Part shown: in pieces, positions 24,461-31,718 of the stretch
Numbering within the stretch: position 1 is the first letter of the stretch
Layout: each line of letters opens with the position of its first letter
Assembly (NCBI GenBank): GCA_902789675.1
Contig: CADAPG010000008.1
Location: 1 to 34,375 of the forward strand
DNA length: 34,375 bases
Origin: an uncultured Eubacteriales bacterium
GTDB taxonomy: Bacteria > Bacillota > Clostridia > Christensenellales > CAG-138
Reading direction: 5' to 3'
Notes under the pieces: generated by a model
Databases searched by the model: none
What the model saw: only the letters and a program-made list of their open reading frames with translations
What the model was told of the DNA's origin: nothing
Translations under genes and position numbers: made by a program

Positions 24461-25176
24461 AGCGTTCCCTCCCGCAGTTTGCAAAACAGTGCATGCCGTA
24501 CAGTATCCGGATCGGTCGCATCGGTATCCAGCGTCAGCGTTCCGCCTGCTTCTCCGATTTCCCAAAGCCGGTGTGCGTCCGAACAGACCACGATCGTTCT
24601 TCCCTCTGCAAGCTGCGCGTTCTCGCGATCCCGCAACTCTGCGATTCGGAAAACAGGTTCCGGCGGAAACGAACCGAGCACGGCGAGCAATCCGTTCGCG
24701 TCGCGGTCGATGTGCGCCGGCCAACATACGCCGTTGTACGCCTTGACCAGGTCGGCTGCCGAGGAAAGATCCAGATCCGTCGCGACAGGCAGAAAATACG
24801 GATCCTCTCCGATCTTTTCGTCCCGTTCGTTCAGGATCGGCTGTTCGCCGAAGATCTCAACGCGGTTTTTGATCTTCATCCGATGTTCTTTGACCTCCTG
24901 TCCGAAAGCGAGCGCTTCCGAAAGCGTTTCAAAGATGCATAGCAGATGAATATCCTCCGCCGTGGTCAGCTCCATACCTGCGATCGGCACGATCCCGTAT
25001 TCCCCGCATGCCGCGAAAAACGCAGGACAGTTGTCGACCGTATTATGGTCGGTCAGCGCAACGATGCCGAGTCCGTTCAGATGCGCCATCCCCGCAATGT
25101 TGCAGGGCGTCATATCCATGTCTCCGCAGGGAGACAGGCATGAATGCAGATGCAGATCGTATGAAACCGTCCTCAT
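24457..25176 (-). CDS. PHP-domain metal-dependent phosphoesterase
   Basis: The 239-residue protein is a PHP-domain hydrolase with metal-binding motifs DLHLHS (7-12), TDHNT (42-46), E69 in GMELTT, H77, H155 and SDAH (199-202). These are the residues of the trinuclear metal site in PHP phosphatases. The substrate is unknown; nucleotides or phosphorylated metabolites are possible. Its ATG overlaps the stop of the DRTGG gene by 4 bases, and its stop overlaps the GHKL ATPase start, so all three are coupled. Position in a hydrogenase operon suggests removal of a signal or of a phosphate used in regulation, which is a hypothesis. Confidence 0.86.
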   Translation of the reverse strand: MRTVSYDLHLHSCLSPCGDMDMTPCNIAGMAHLNGLGIVALTDHNTVDNCPAFFAACGEYGIVPIAGMELTTAEDIHLLCIFETLSEALAFGQEVKEHRMKIKNRVEIFGEQPILNERDEKIGEDPYFLPVATDLDLSSAADLVKAYNGVCWPAHIDRDANGLLAVLGSFPPEPVFRIAELRDRENAQLAEGRTIVVCSDAHRLWEIGEAGGTLTLDTDATDPDTVRHALFCKLREGTL

Positions 25177-25502
25177 CTGAGCAATGCGCCGACTTCGACG
25201 CAGACCTCAAATGTGGATTTCTCGGTGAGCAGCAGGTTCAGTCCGTGCGTTCTCGCCGCTTTCACGGCGTTCTCGTCCGGACGAACGCCTTCCGAAAAAA
25301 CGATGCAGGCGCAGTCCGTCAGCTGTCCGACCGCGGCAACATTCACGTTTGACATGATCGTTACCCAGCAATCGCCGCTTTCGGCGCGTCCCATGACCCA
25401 GCTCAGAAGATCCCCTGCATATCCGCCGGTGATCTCACGATCGCCTTCGGACAGCAGAAAAGGTTCATAACCGGTTTTTTCGATCAGATCGTTTACCGTC
25501 AT
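25173..25502 (-). CDS. DRTGG-domain protein, second copy
   Basis: This 109-residue protein is a single DRTGG domain, recognisable from ITGGYAGDLLSWVMG, the central hydrophobic strands around NVAAVGQLTDCACIVF, and the C-terminal LLLTEKSTFE segment. The DRTGG domain is found near CBS domains and in phosphotransacetylase-like proteins and is suspected to bind a regulatory ligand. I chose ATG 25502 because its paralogue at 27235 begins in the same way (MTxxxI); a GTG at 25514 overlapping the upstream stop (GTGA) is a good alternative. It couples the HydS-type gene to the PHP gene. Confidence 0.8.
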   Translation of the reverse strand: MTVNDLIEKTGYEPFLLSEGDREITGGYAGDLLSWVMGRAESGDCWVTIMSNVNVAAVGQLTDCACIVFSEGVRPDENAVKAARTHGLNLLLTEKSTFEVCVEVGALLR

Positions 25503-25510
25503 ACGCTTTC

Positions 25511-26794
25511 TCACTTTCCGTCATCGCGTTCCAGTTCTCTGAGAAGCTCGCGCATCCGAATCACACAATCGTCCAGCTTGGATTCGCCCCGCACAACGTC
25601 CTCCGCATGCGCGCGGCAGGTCGGTGCGCCGCAGGAACCGCAATCCATGCCGGGCAGGAGCTTATAGATCCGTTCGATCTCCGCCATCATACGGAACGAA
25701 TGCAGACGATCGACGCCGAGAATCTCCGCCGAGCTGTACTCGCCCGGTTCAACGGTCATGACGTCGTTCGGAATCGGTTCATCCTCCGCGAGAATGACAT
25801 GGTTCTGTGCAACCGGCATATACCGCTGCAGCGCACGGATTCGTACGCGTGCGATATACGGGTTCTCAACAGCCATGACGCCGCCGACACAGCCGCCGGG
25901 ACACGCATTCATTTCGACGAATTTCAGATCCGGGAAATGTCCCATCTCGATATCGTCAAGTACGCGAATGATATTCTCGATGCCGTCCGCCGCAAGATAA
26001 TGATCGTTCATCAGCGCGCTTGCTTCGCCGCCGGATGACGACCAGCTCAAGCCGATCATGCCCGATTCCGAAGTCACATCCGGGATCTTCGCGCGATCCA
26101 TTTTGGACAGGACACGGAAATAAATATCGCTCATGGAGACGATATAATCCACGTAGCACTCCTTGTCCGAAGGCGTGTTCTTGACCCAGCTGACTTTTGC
26201 GGGACACGGCGAGATAAATACCGTCTTTACATCCTCCGGTTTCAGCTCGGGATGCTGTTTCAGCGCCCGCTCCTTTGCGAGCTTTCCCGCGACTTCGATC
26301 GGCGGAGAGATCGGTACCATCTTGTTTCGCAAAGACGGAAACCGCAGCGAAATCAGCCTGACGACGACCGGACAGGCCGTACTGATGAACGGCGCGTGCG
26401 ACATACCCATGCGTTTCATATAGGTGCGGGTATAGTCTGTGACAAGTTCCGCTGCTTTCGCGACCTCGAACACGTCGTTGAAGCCGAGATTGATCAGTCC
26501 CTGCAGCAAATAATCCGTATCGTCCAGATTGGCAAACTGCCCGAACAGCGACGGCGCGGGAAGCGCGATCAGGTACTTCGAGTGATCGATTGAATCCCAT
26601 TCGTCAAAGTTGGCGCGTTTTGCCTTGTACGGACAGTGGCGGATGCACTCGCCGCAGTCGATGCAGAGGTTCGGATTGATACAAGCCTTGCCGTCGCGGA
26701 TGCGGATCGCCTGCGTGGGGCAGCGGCGCAAGCAGGTGGTACACCCCTTGCACTTGGTCGCATCTAATGAAACGGAATGCTTGTATACGATCAT
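25511..26794 (-). CDS. HydS-type protein: ferredoxin, [FeFe] hydrogenase-like domain and C-terminal [4Fe-4S] domain
   Basis: This 427-residue protein starts with a two-cluster ferredoxin domain (C15, C18, C21, C25; C44, C47, C50, C54), followed by a shortened H-cluster domain with all four ligand positions: STACP (C141), SPCPAK (C197) and NACPGGC (C298, C302). The residue before C141 is Ala140, where active hydrogenases have the proton-transfer cysteine. This is a hallmark of sensory HydS proteins. A C-terminal Fe-S domain has C385, C388, C393 and C410 (MDCGSCGAPTC). No PAS or kinase domain is fused. TAAGGAGG before the ATG overlaps the stop of the preceding ATPase gene. A sensory role is inferred from family and context. 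Confidence 0.88.
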   Translation of the reverse strand: MIVYKHSVSLDATKCKGCTTCLRRCPTQAIRIRDGKACINPNLCIDCGECIRHCPYKAKRANFDEWDSIDHSKYLIALPAPSLFGQFANLDDTDYLLQGLINLGFNDVFEVAKAAELVTDYTRTYMKRMGMSHAPFISTACPVVVRLISLRFPSLRNKMVPISPPIEVAGKLAKERALKQHPELKPEDVKTVFISPCPAKVSWVKNTPSDKECYVDYIVSMSDIYFRVLSKMDRAKIPDVTSESGMIGLSWSSSGGEASALMNDHYLAADGIENIIRVLDDIEMGHFPDLKFVEMNACPGGCVGGVMAVENPYIARVRIRALQRYMPVAQNHVILAEDEPIPNDVMTVEPGEYSSAEILGVDRLHSFRMMAEIERIYKLLPGMDCGSCGAPTCRAHAEDVVRGESKLDDCVIRMRELLRELERDDGK

Positions 26795-26803
26795 GGTTCC
26801 TCC

Positions 26804-27238
26804 TTATGCCGATCTGAATTTCATCTCGATCGTCGTGCCGACGCCGACGACGGAATCGATCTTGAGTTCATCCGAGTAGCGTTTCATGTTCGGCAGACCC
26901 ATGCCTGCGCCGAAACCCAGCGAACGAATGTTGTCCGGAGCGGTCGAATACCCTTCCTGCATCGCAAGATTGACGTCTTTGATGCCGGGGCCGACATCCT
27001 TCAGTACCACCGTAACGCAATCGGGTGTAACGTACACATCCGCATCCCCGCCTTTGGCGTGAATGACCATGTTGATCTCGCCCTCGTACATCGCAACGGA
27101 AATTCTGCGGATCAGATCGGGATGATATCCCATCTGCCGCAGCATCCTTTTGACCTGCACGGATGCTTCGCCGGCGGAAGTAAAGTTGTTTCCGTCCACA
27201 TCATAGTGAAAATGAAGTGCGCCGTTATCTTCCGTCAT
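26804..27238 (-). CDS. RsbW-like stand-alone GHKL ATPase
   Basis: This 144-residue protein is a small ATP-binding domain like anti-sigma-factor kinases: N box with E52 and N56 (AMYEGEINMVIH), G1 DVGPGI (81-86) and G2 GFGAGMGLPNM (108-118). It lacks a phosphoacceptor His and any sensor domain. Its ATG overlaps the stop of the first DRTGG gene by 4 bases, and its stop is 9 bases before the HydS-type gene. RsbW relatives phosphorylate a serine on a STAS-domain antagonist; no such protein is encoded here, so its target, if any, must be elsewhere or be one of its neighbours. Confidence 0.84.
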   Translation of the reverse strand: MTEDNGALHFHYDVDGNNFTSAGEASVQVKRMLRQMGYHPDLIRRISVAMYEGEINMVIHAKGGDADVYVTPDCVTVVLKDVGPGIKDVNLAMQEGYSTAPDNIRSLGFGAGMGLPNMKRYSDELKIDSVVGVGTTIEMKFRSA

Positions 27239-27573
27239 CGTCCCAAACCGCCTTCGTATAGTTTTCCGCTTGCCTCATACATGGTCAATTGTGTTTCTAG
27301 CAATGCGATGTGATTCTCGGCAGCCAGACGTTTGATCTCCTCCGTTGCGGTCTTTCCGCGAACAATGATGATGCAGCGCATGTCCTGCATATGCGCCGTG
27401 CGTACGATCTGAGGGTTCAAAAGACCTGTCAGAAGTACATCACGGTTTTCTGCAAAGGCAAGCACGTCGCTCATCATATCGCTGCCGAAAGCACCGGTCA
27501 TTTCTTCATCGATCTGATCGGGCTCGGCGTAAACTGCGGCGTTGATTCGTTCGGCGATCTCCCGGATAGTCAT
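27235..27573 (-). CDS. DRTGG-domain protein, first copy
   Basis: The 112-residue protein is a single DRTGG domain (GAFGSDMMSDVLAFA, then NPQIVRTAHMQDMRCIIIV and a C-terminal LLETQLTMYEASGKLY segment). It is a diverged paralogue of the copy at 25173. AAAGGA lies before the ATG. It follows hydC by 16 bases and overlaps the RsbW-like ATPase gene by 4 bases, so a DRTGG-ATPase pair is made together. Ligand and function are unknown. Confidence 0.8.
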   Translation of the reverse strand: MTIREIAERINAAVYAEPDQIDEEMTGAFGSDMMSDVLAFAENRDVLLTGLLNPQIVRTAHMQDMRCIIIVRGKTATEEIKRLAAENHIALLETQLTMYEASGKLYEGGLGR

Positions 27574-27589
27574 GCTCGTTTCCTTTCGA

Positions 27590-28087
27590 TTATGCGCGGT
27601 ATTTTTCCAAAATGCCCTTGACGTCCGCAGGAATCAGTCTTCCGAATACGTCGTCGTCAATCATCATAACCGGAGCAAGACCGCAGCAGCCGAGGCAGCG
27701 GGTTGCTTCGAGCGTAAACTTGCCGTCATTGGTCGTATGTCCGGCTTTGATGCCGAGCTGACGTTCGAGTTCCGCAAGAATATCTGCGGAGCCTTTTACG
27801 TAGCATGCGGTACCGAGACAGACACGGATCAGATGTTCGCCCTTCGGTTCAAGCGTGAACCACGAATAGAACGTGGAAACGCCATACACCTGTTCAAGCG
27901 ATACGCCGAGGCCTTCGGCGACCATCGTCTGCACTTCGATCGGCAAATAACCGTAGATCTCCTGCGCCTTCTGGAGCACAGGCATCATTGCATCGCTGTG
28001 GCCCTTGTGCTGTGCAATGACTTCTTTCAGTTTGGCTTCCTGCTCGGGCGTTCCCCGAAACGGGATTTCGGTGATTTTGTTCGTCAT
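27590..28087 (-). CDS. hydC: NAD-linked hydrogenase [2Fe-2S] subunit (HydC, NuoE-like)
   Basis: This 165-residue subunit corresponds to the 24-kDa (NuoE) subunit of complex I and carries one [2Fe-2S] cluster next to the flavin of HydB. Cluster ligands are C90 and C95 (CLGTAC) and C131 and C135 (CLGCC). The N-terminal helical part (LQKAQEIYGYLP, 38-49) and GVSTFYSWF are typical. AAGGAGG lies 5 bases before the ATG. It is the first gene of the operon, separated from hydB and hydA by the six regulatory-type genes and the HndB-like ferredoxin. Confidence 0.94.
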   Translation of the reverse strand: MTNKITEIPFRGTPEQEAKLKEVIAQHKGHSDAMMPVLQKAQEIYGYLPIEVQTMVAEGLGVSLEQVYGVSTFYSWFTLEPKGEHLIRVCLGTACYVKGSADILAELERQLGIKAGHTTNDGKFTLEATRCLGCCGLAPVMMIDDDVFGRLIPADVKGILEKYRA

Positions 28088-28125
28088 ACATCCTCCTTAA
28101 AAGATGAGATTATTGACCATCGAAT

Positions 28126-28154
28126 ATTATAACACACAGATTGTGCAATTTCCA
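28126..28154 (-). promoter_or_regulatory. Promoter of the hydrogenase operon
   Basis: On the minus strand TATAAT (28126-28131) is preceded by TGT, giving a perfect extended -10 element, 38 bases before the hydC start. The hexamer at 17-base spacing (TGGAAA, 28149-28154) is a weak -35 match. The 236-base gap to the SH3b gene is very AT-rich; I see no clear operator or riboswitch in it. Confidence 0.6.
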
Positions 28155-28323
28155 TATCTTTTTGCAACAACTTTTTCTATATTTTTACCGTATTTGGCTT
28201 CAGTCACAAAAATTCCGCAAAAATTTAGCAAAAAAATTGTGTTTGCATACTTTCCTTTTTCAGAAGAATCGTGTATGATATATGTACGGAAAGGTTCCAT
28301 TAATTATAGGAAGGGGAATTACA

Positions 28324-29250
28324 ATGGCAAAACTGAAATTCAAACCCACTCCTGCCGGTATTCTGTTCTTATCGGCAATCGGTGTTCTGCTTATCGCGAT
28401 CATCATTCTGACGGTCGTCGGCATTTCTCGCTGCAAGAAAACCAATCCTGTAGATGTTCCCGAAAAGACAGCCAACGGAACGCCGGAAGAGAGTCTTGAA
28501 CCCGAATTCTCGTTCTTACCTCTTTCGACGCCGGATGAGAATACGCCGGATCCGAATACCTCGGCAGATCCGAACGCCTCGGCTGACCCGAATAATACCG
28601 CTAATCCGAATACTTCCGCAGATCCGAATGCGTCTGCGCAGGCAGGCACCTCCGGAGGTCCCGGTCCGATCGTGATCACCACGCCCGGCACTGCACAGAC
28701 CTCTGCCGCTCCGAATGCAAGCGCAACGCCTTCTCCGAGCCCGAAGTATTATACTGCTCCTACGAGCCATATGAAGAATCACGCGCAGAAGGGTCACGTG
28801 ACAGCGGACGGCGTCAATATGCGCAAAACACCCAACGCAAAGACCGGTACTATTGTGAAATCCAAGATCGCAAAGAACACCGCGCTCACGCTCTATGTTG
28901 AACAAGAGGGTTGGTGGTTCGTAAAGTGCGGCGACAAATACGGATACATCAAAAAGGACTATGTCGCAAAAGGCGCCGCGCCGAAGACTCCCGCTCCCAC
29001 TAAGATTCCCATCAAGGAAGGCGAAGCAAGAGGAAAGGTCAGAGCTTCTGTGATCGCTCTTCGCAAGAGCCCGGACGAAAGCTCCGATTGCATCAAGCAG
29101 TATTACAGCGGCGAACAACTTGTCATTTACTTCTACGTACATGACAGCGCCGGAAGAAAATGGTACAATGTCAAGACCAGCGACGGCAAAAAAGGCTATA
29201 TGTTCGCTGCATACGTGACGATTACGGAGGGAACAGTCGGAGCCAGTTAA
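28324..29250 (+). CDS. Membrane-anchored protein with two bacterial SH3 domains
   Basis: The 308-residue protein has one N-terminal transmembrane helix (about 11-35), a low-complexity Asn/Ala/Ser/Pro-rich stalk (about 45-150) and two SH3b domains outside (about 155-216, with GVNMRKTPNAKTG and GYIKKDYV; about 236-300, with VIALRKSPDESS and GYMFAAYV). SH3b domains usually bind cell-wall material. No catalytic domain is attached. The ATG at 28324 is chosen for the AGGAAGGGG site 7 bases upstream; an ATG at 28282 has none. A TATGAT-like -10 around 28274 is possible but weak. It is monocistronic, ending in a terminator. Confidence 0.85.
   Translation: MAKLKFKPTPAGILFLSAIGVLLIAIIILTVVGISRCKKTNPVDVPEKTANGTPEESLEPEFSFLPLSTPDENTPDPNTSADPNASADPNNTANPNTSADPNASAQAGTSGGPGPIVITTPGTAQTSAAPNASATPSPSPKYYTAPTSHMKNHAQKGHVTADGVNMRKTPNAKTGTIVKSKIAKNTALTLYVEQEGWWFVKCGDKYGYIKKDYVAKGAAPKTPAPTKIPIKEGEARGKVRASVIALRKSPDESSDCIKQYYSGEQLVIYFYVHDSAGRKWYNVKTSDGKKGYMFAAYVTITEGTVGAS
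28549..28638 (+). repeat. Five 18-base coding repeats encoding DPNxSA units
   Basis: Codons 76-105 of the SH3b protein read DPNTSA, DPNASA, DPNNTA, NPNTSA, DPNASA. Five imperfect 18-base units in tandem encode part of the extracellular stalk; gain or loss of a unit would keep the frame. Confidence 0.85.
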
Positions 29251-29271
29251 GCACATTGTCATTGAATAAAT

Positions 29272-29303
29272 ACAGACCCGCGATCAATCGCGGGTCTGTT
29301 TAT
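29272..29303 (+). terminator. Terminator between the SH3b gene and the lipase-like gene
   Basis: A perfect 11-bp stem (29272-29282 with 29289-29299), loop ATCAAT, is followed by TTATTTG and more T. It lies 21 bases after the SH3b stop. The minus-strand side is also followed by a T-rich stretch, so it likely serves the convergent operon ending at 29316. Confidence 0.88.
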
Positions 29304-29315
29304 TTGTTTTTATGA

Positions 29316-30137
29316 TCAAAAGCCTCTGTTTTTGAGATCGTGTACCAGTTCAACGTAGAAGTCCGTGATGTCCCGCACGCCCTTCCCCGTCTTCCCGGAA
29401 AACGGAGAACGTCGCAGATCAATCTCGTCAAGATGCGAAATACCGCGTCGGGTATTGCCGCTGATCTCTATACACCGTTCTCCCCATGAAGCCGATTCTA
29501 CAGAGACCAATCCGTCATTTGGTCCTTCGATGCGATTCAGCACAAAACATGCCGTGGAGAGATTGATATCCGAAAACGGATGCTTCATCACACCTGCGAC
29601 GCTTTGATAGAACACTCCCGGGACGTCTGGATTCTCCGCATTGAATTTCTCCATGTAGGAAACGGAGAAGCTCTCGCACACACGTTTAAAATCCGGCTTC
29701 TTGTCTCCAACCAAACGGATCCAGTTATCAACTGCCGCTCCTGCGATCGAAAACACAAACCGCGGCGCACGCAGGAATTTCGTAAAGGTTTTTGAACCGC
29801 GATTCGGCGTACTGATCGTTGTAAGACTTGCGATCTTATCTCCGTATCCGAGCGATGAAGCCGCCATGCGCGCTTCCAGACCGCCTTTCGAATGTGCGAG
29901 AATGTTGACCTTCTCTGCGCCGGTTTCCGAAAGGATCGCGTCGATCCGCTCACAAAGCGCGTGCGCGTTTGTTTCGGTGCTCGCCCAGCAATCCTGCTCG
30001 CCGAAAAATACCGTTGCTCCGTGCCCGCGCAGAACATTCGGGATCCGTCCCCAATATACAGGGATCTTCAGGTCCCGGAATCCGGTCCCGTGGACCAGCA
30101 GCAGCGGATATTTGGTTTTACAGACGATATGATCCAT
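29316..30137 (-). CDS. Alpha/beta-hydrolase, lipase-like
   Basis: This 273-residue hydrolase resembles bacterial triacylglycerol lipases. It has the oxyanion-hole motif LLVHGTG (13-19), the nucleophile elbow AHSKGG with S83, and a likely acid/base pair D208 (GPNDGLV) and H235 (ISHLDEID). The elbow starts with Ala where most lipases have Gly. No signal peptide or membrane helix is seen, so it should be cytosolic. The ATG at 30137 is 2 bases after the flavodoxin-like gene and is preceded by no strong ribosome site; a longer reading to 30350 is only that neighbour in another frame. The substrate is unknown. Confidence 0.84.
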   Translation of the reverse strand: MDHIVCKTKYPLLLVHGTGFRDLKIPVYWGRIPNVLRGHGATVFFGEQDCWASTETNAHALCERIDAILSETGAEKVNILAHSKGGLEARMAASSLGYGDKIASLTTISTPNRGSKTFTKFLRAPRFVFSIAGAAVDNWIRLVGDKKPDFKRVCESFSVSYMEKFNAENPDVPGVFYQSVAGVMKHPFSDINLSTACFVLNRIEGPNDGLVSVESASWGERCIEISGNTRRGISHLDEIDLRRSPFSGKTGKGVRDITDFYVELVHDLKNRGF

Positions 30138-30139
30138 GT

Positions 30140-30586
30140 TCACAGATCGGAAAGCCGACCGAGCGTCTCCGGATTCTTCTTCGGTTCCTTCAAATGGATG
30201 ATCGCAGCATCGGGTATGATCGTGCGAATCTGCTGCTCCGCTTTTGCTGCTTCGCCGCTGCCGGAATACAGGACAAACGTGACCTGTTTCCCTTTCAGAT
30301 CCGTTTCCTTCAAGACGGTGTTGATCGGGCAGGAAAGACGTCCGTTCCATACCGGAGAGCCGATCACGATTTCGTCGAAGGCGGAAACATCCGTATTGTA
30401 ATTCTTCAGGGGTTCACAATACCTGCGTCCGGCGTTGAACCCGCACTGCATGATCTGAAAAAAGAACTTCTTGGGCGGTTTCTTCGACGGTTCAACCTTG
30501 CGGATCTCGTAACCTTTTTCTTTGAGGTATGCGGCAACCGCGTCGCCGTTTCCGGAAAGGCTGTAATAGATGAACAGTTTTGCCAT
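30140..30586 (-). CDS. Flavodoxin-like protein
   Basis: The 148-residue protein has a flavodoxin fold: first strand LFIYYSLSGNGD (4-15) with the phosphate-binding loop for FMN, then IVIGSPVWNGRLSCPI in the second FMN loop and VTFVLYSGSG in the third. It probably binds FMN and transfers electrons, or acts as a small NAD(P)H-dependent flavoprotein. AGGAGG lies 8 bases before the ATG at 30586; an in-frame ATG at 30604 would overlap the previous gene and lacks a site. Its role among three hydrolase genes is unclear. Confidence 0.84.
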   Translation of the reverse strand: MAKLFIYYSLSGNGDAVAAYLKEKGYEIRKVEPSKKPPKKFFFQIMQCGFNAGRRYCEPLKNYNTDVSAFDEIVIGSPVWNGRLSCPINTVLKETDLKGKQVTFVLYSGSGEAAKAEQQIRTIIPDAAIIHLKEPKKNPETLGRLSDL

Positions 30587-30600
30587 AACAAGATCCTCCT

Positions 30601-31692
30601 TCATTTTAATATGAAATGCATTTCGACCGGGTTGTGATCGGAGTACGCAAAATCCGTGTCGATGACGTTCGCATCGAGGACCTCGATGTTGTCGGTCACC
30701 ATAAATCCGTCAAGCGTCAGCCGGTACCTTCCTTCAAGCGGCGTACCGTCCGCATTGCGCCAGCTTGCGACCGGGTTCGATTCGTCGACCGGCCGGATCA
30801 GCGTAACATTCGTTCCCCGAAACATCTCTTCGGGAATGGACTGCGCCCACGTGTATTCGACGTCGGGTTTGCCGAAATACACGGAGGAATCTTCGAGCAC
30901 GTCCTTGTTGAAATCGCCGCCCGCGATGCAGTAATTGCCCTTTTCGTACTCGCTCTGCATATCCGCGATCAGAAGCGTGAGCTGTTCCGTCGCGATCGTG
31001 CCGTCGGACGTATATGCGGACAGATGCAGGTTATAGAGCACGAGCTCCGCACCGTTTTGAAGCGCGATGCGGTTCCTGCTGTAGCACCGGTCGAGGTCGA
31101 GGAGCTTGGTAAGCCCGCTTTCAATCGGGAGTTCCACGCGCTCGGCCGAAACGATCGGCGCCTCCGAGAACGTCATCAGCCCTGCTCTCGCAACGCCCGA
31201 CGGCTGCGTGATCGGATAGAACAGAAACGGCGAATCATAGTTCTGCGCAAAGGTGTATGTCATCCACCCGATCGCCTCGGTCAGATACGGACGTTCGTCT
31301 ACATGATAGCTTCTCGTCGAGTCGATGTCGATCTCCTGGATGAGCAGCAAGTCCGCGTCCTGGTTCTTTAAAAAGTCTGCAATGTTTCTGAGGTTTTTGA
31401 CCAGCCGTTCCTTCGACCATGCCCACGCGCGGTCGCCGCCGTCCATAAAGAATCCGAAATCGGGCTCGTATGCGCCGAAACCGATGTTGTAGGATACGAC
31501 CTTGTATTCCGTTCCCGTTTCCAGCGTGCCGGACGTCGTTCCCTCGACCGGAATCGGCTGATCGCCGATGCGGTGGAAGCTGATGAGCACGTACGCAACG
31601 TAGCCGACCAGCAGAAGGATCAGCGCAAGCAGAATGATCCCGATGATCTTCAAAGCCTTTTTCAACGGCTTTTTTGAGGCTTCTTTTTTCAT
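30601..31692 (-). CDS. Membrane-anchored endonuclease/exonuclease/phosphatase (EEP) family protein
   Basis: The 363-residue protein has one N-terminal transmembrane helix (about 15-37) and an EEP domain (about 63-363), the fold of DNase I, inositol phosphatases and sphingomyelinases. Catalytic motifs: N69 in VVSYNIGFG, E120 in LIQEIDID, N221 and H223 in YNLHLSA, D260 and N262 in AGGDFN, D352 and H353 in SDHNP. The topology places the catalytic domain outside the cell, which favours a phospholipid or other extracellular phosphoester over DNA repair. GGAGAG lies before the ATG. It is the second gene after the PLC-like gene. Confidence 0.86.
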   Translation of the reverse strand: MKKEASKKPLKKALKIIGIILLALILLLVGYVAYVLISFHRIGDQPIPVEGTTSGTLETGTEYKVVSYNIGFGAYEPDFGFFMDGGDRAWAWSKERLVKNLRNIADFLKNQDADLLLIQEIDIDSTRSYHVDERPYLTEAIGWMTYTFAQNYDSPFLFYPITQPSGVARAGLMTFSEAPIVSAERVELPIESGLTKLLDLDRCYSRNRIALQNGAELVLYNLHLSAYTSDGTIATEQLTLLIADMQSEYEKGNYCIAGGDFNKDVLEDSSVYFGKPDVEYTWAQSIPEEMFRGTNVTLIRPVDESNPVASWRNADGTPLEGRYRLTLDGFMVTDNIEVLDANVIDTDFAYSDHNPVEMHFILK

Positions 31693-31718
31693 GATATGAT
31701 CTCTCCGTTTTGTATCTT

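Noticed and set aside
24461-24727. N-terminal extension of the second GHKL ATPase
   Set aside because: The extra 89 residues are Arg/Cys-rich and lie entirely within the PHP gene in another frame; the GTG start with a GGGAGG site at 24460 fits the family.
24457-25176. PHP protein considered as a DNA polymerase-associated or histidinol-phosphatase enzyme
   Set aside because: There is no polymerase domain and no histidine-biosynthesis neighbour; the coupled hydrogenase-operon position argues for another role.
28549-28638. Short tandem repeats considered as a CRISPR array
   Set aside because: The 18-base units are adjacent, in frame, and encode the DPNxSA stalk of the SH3b protein.
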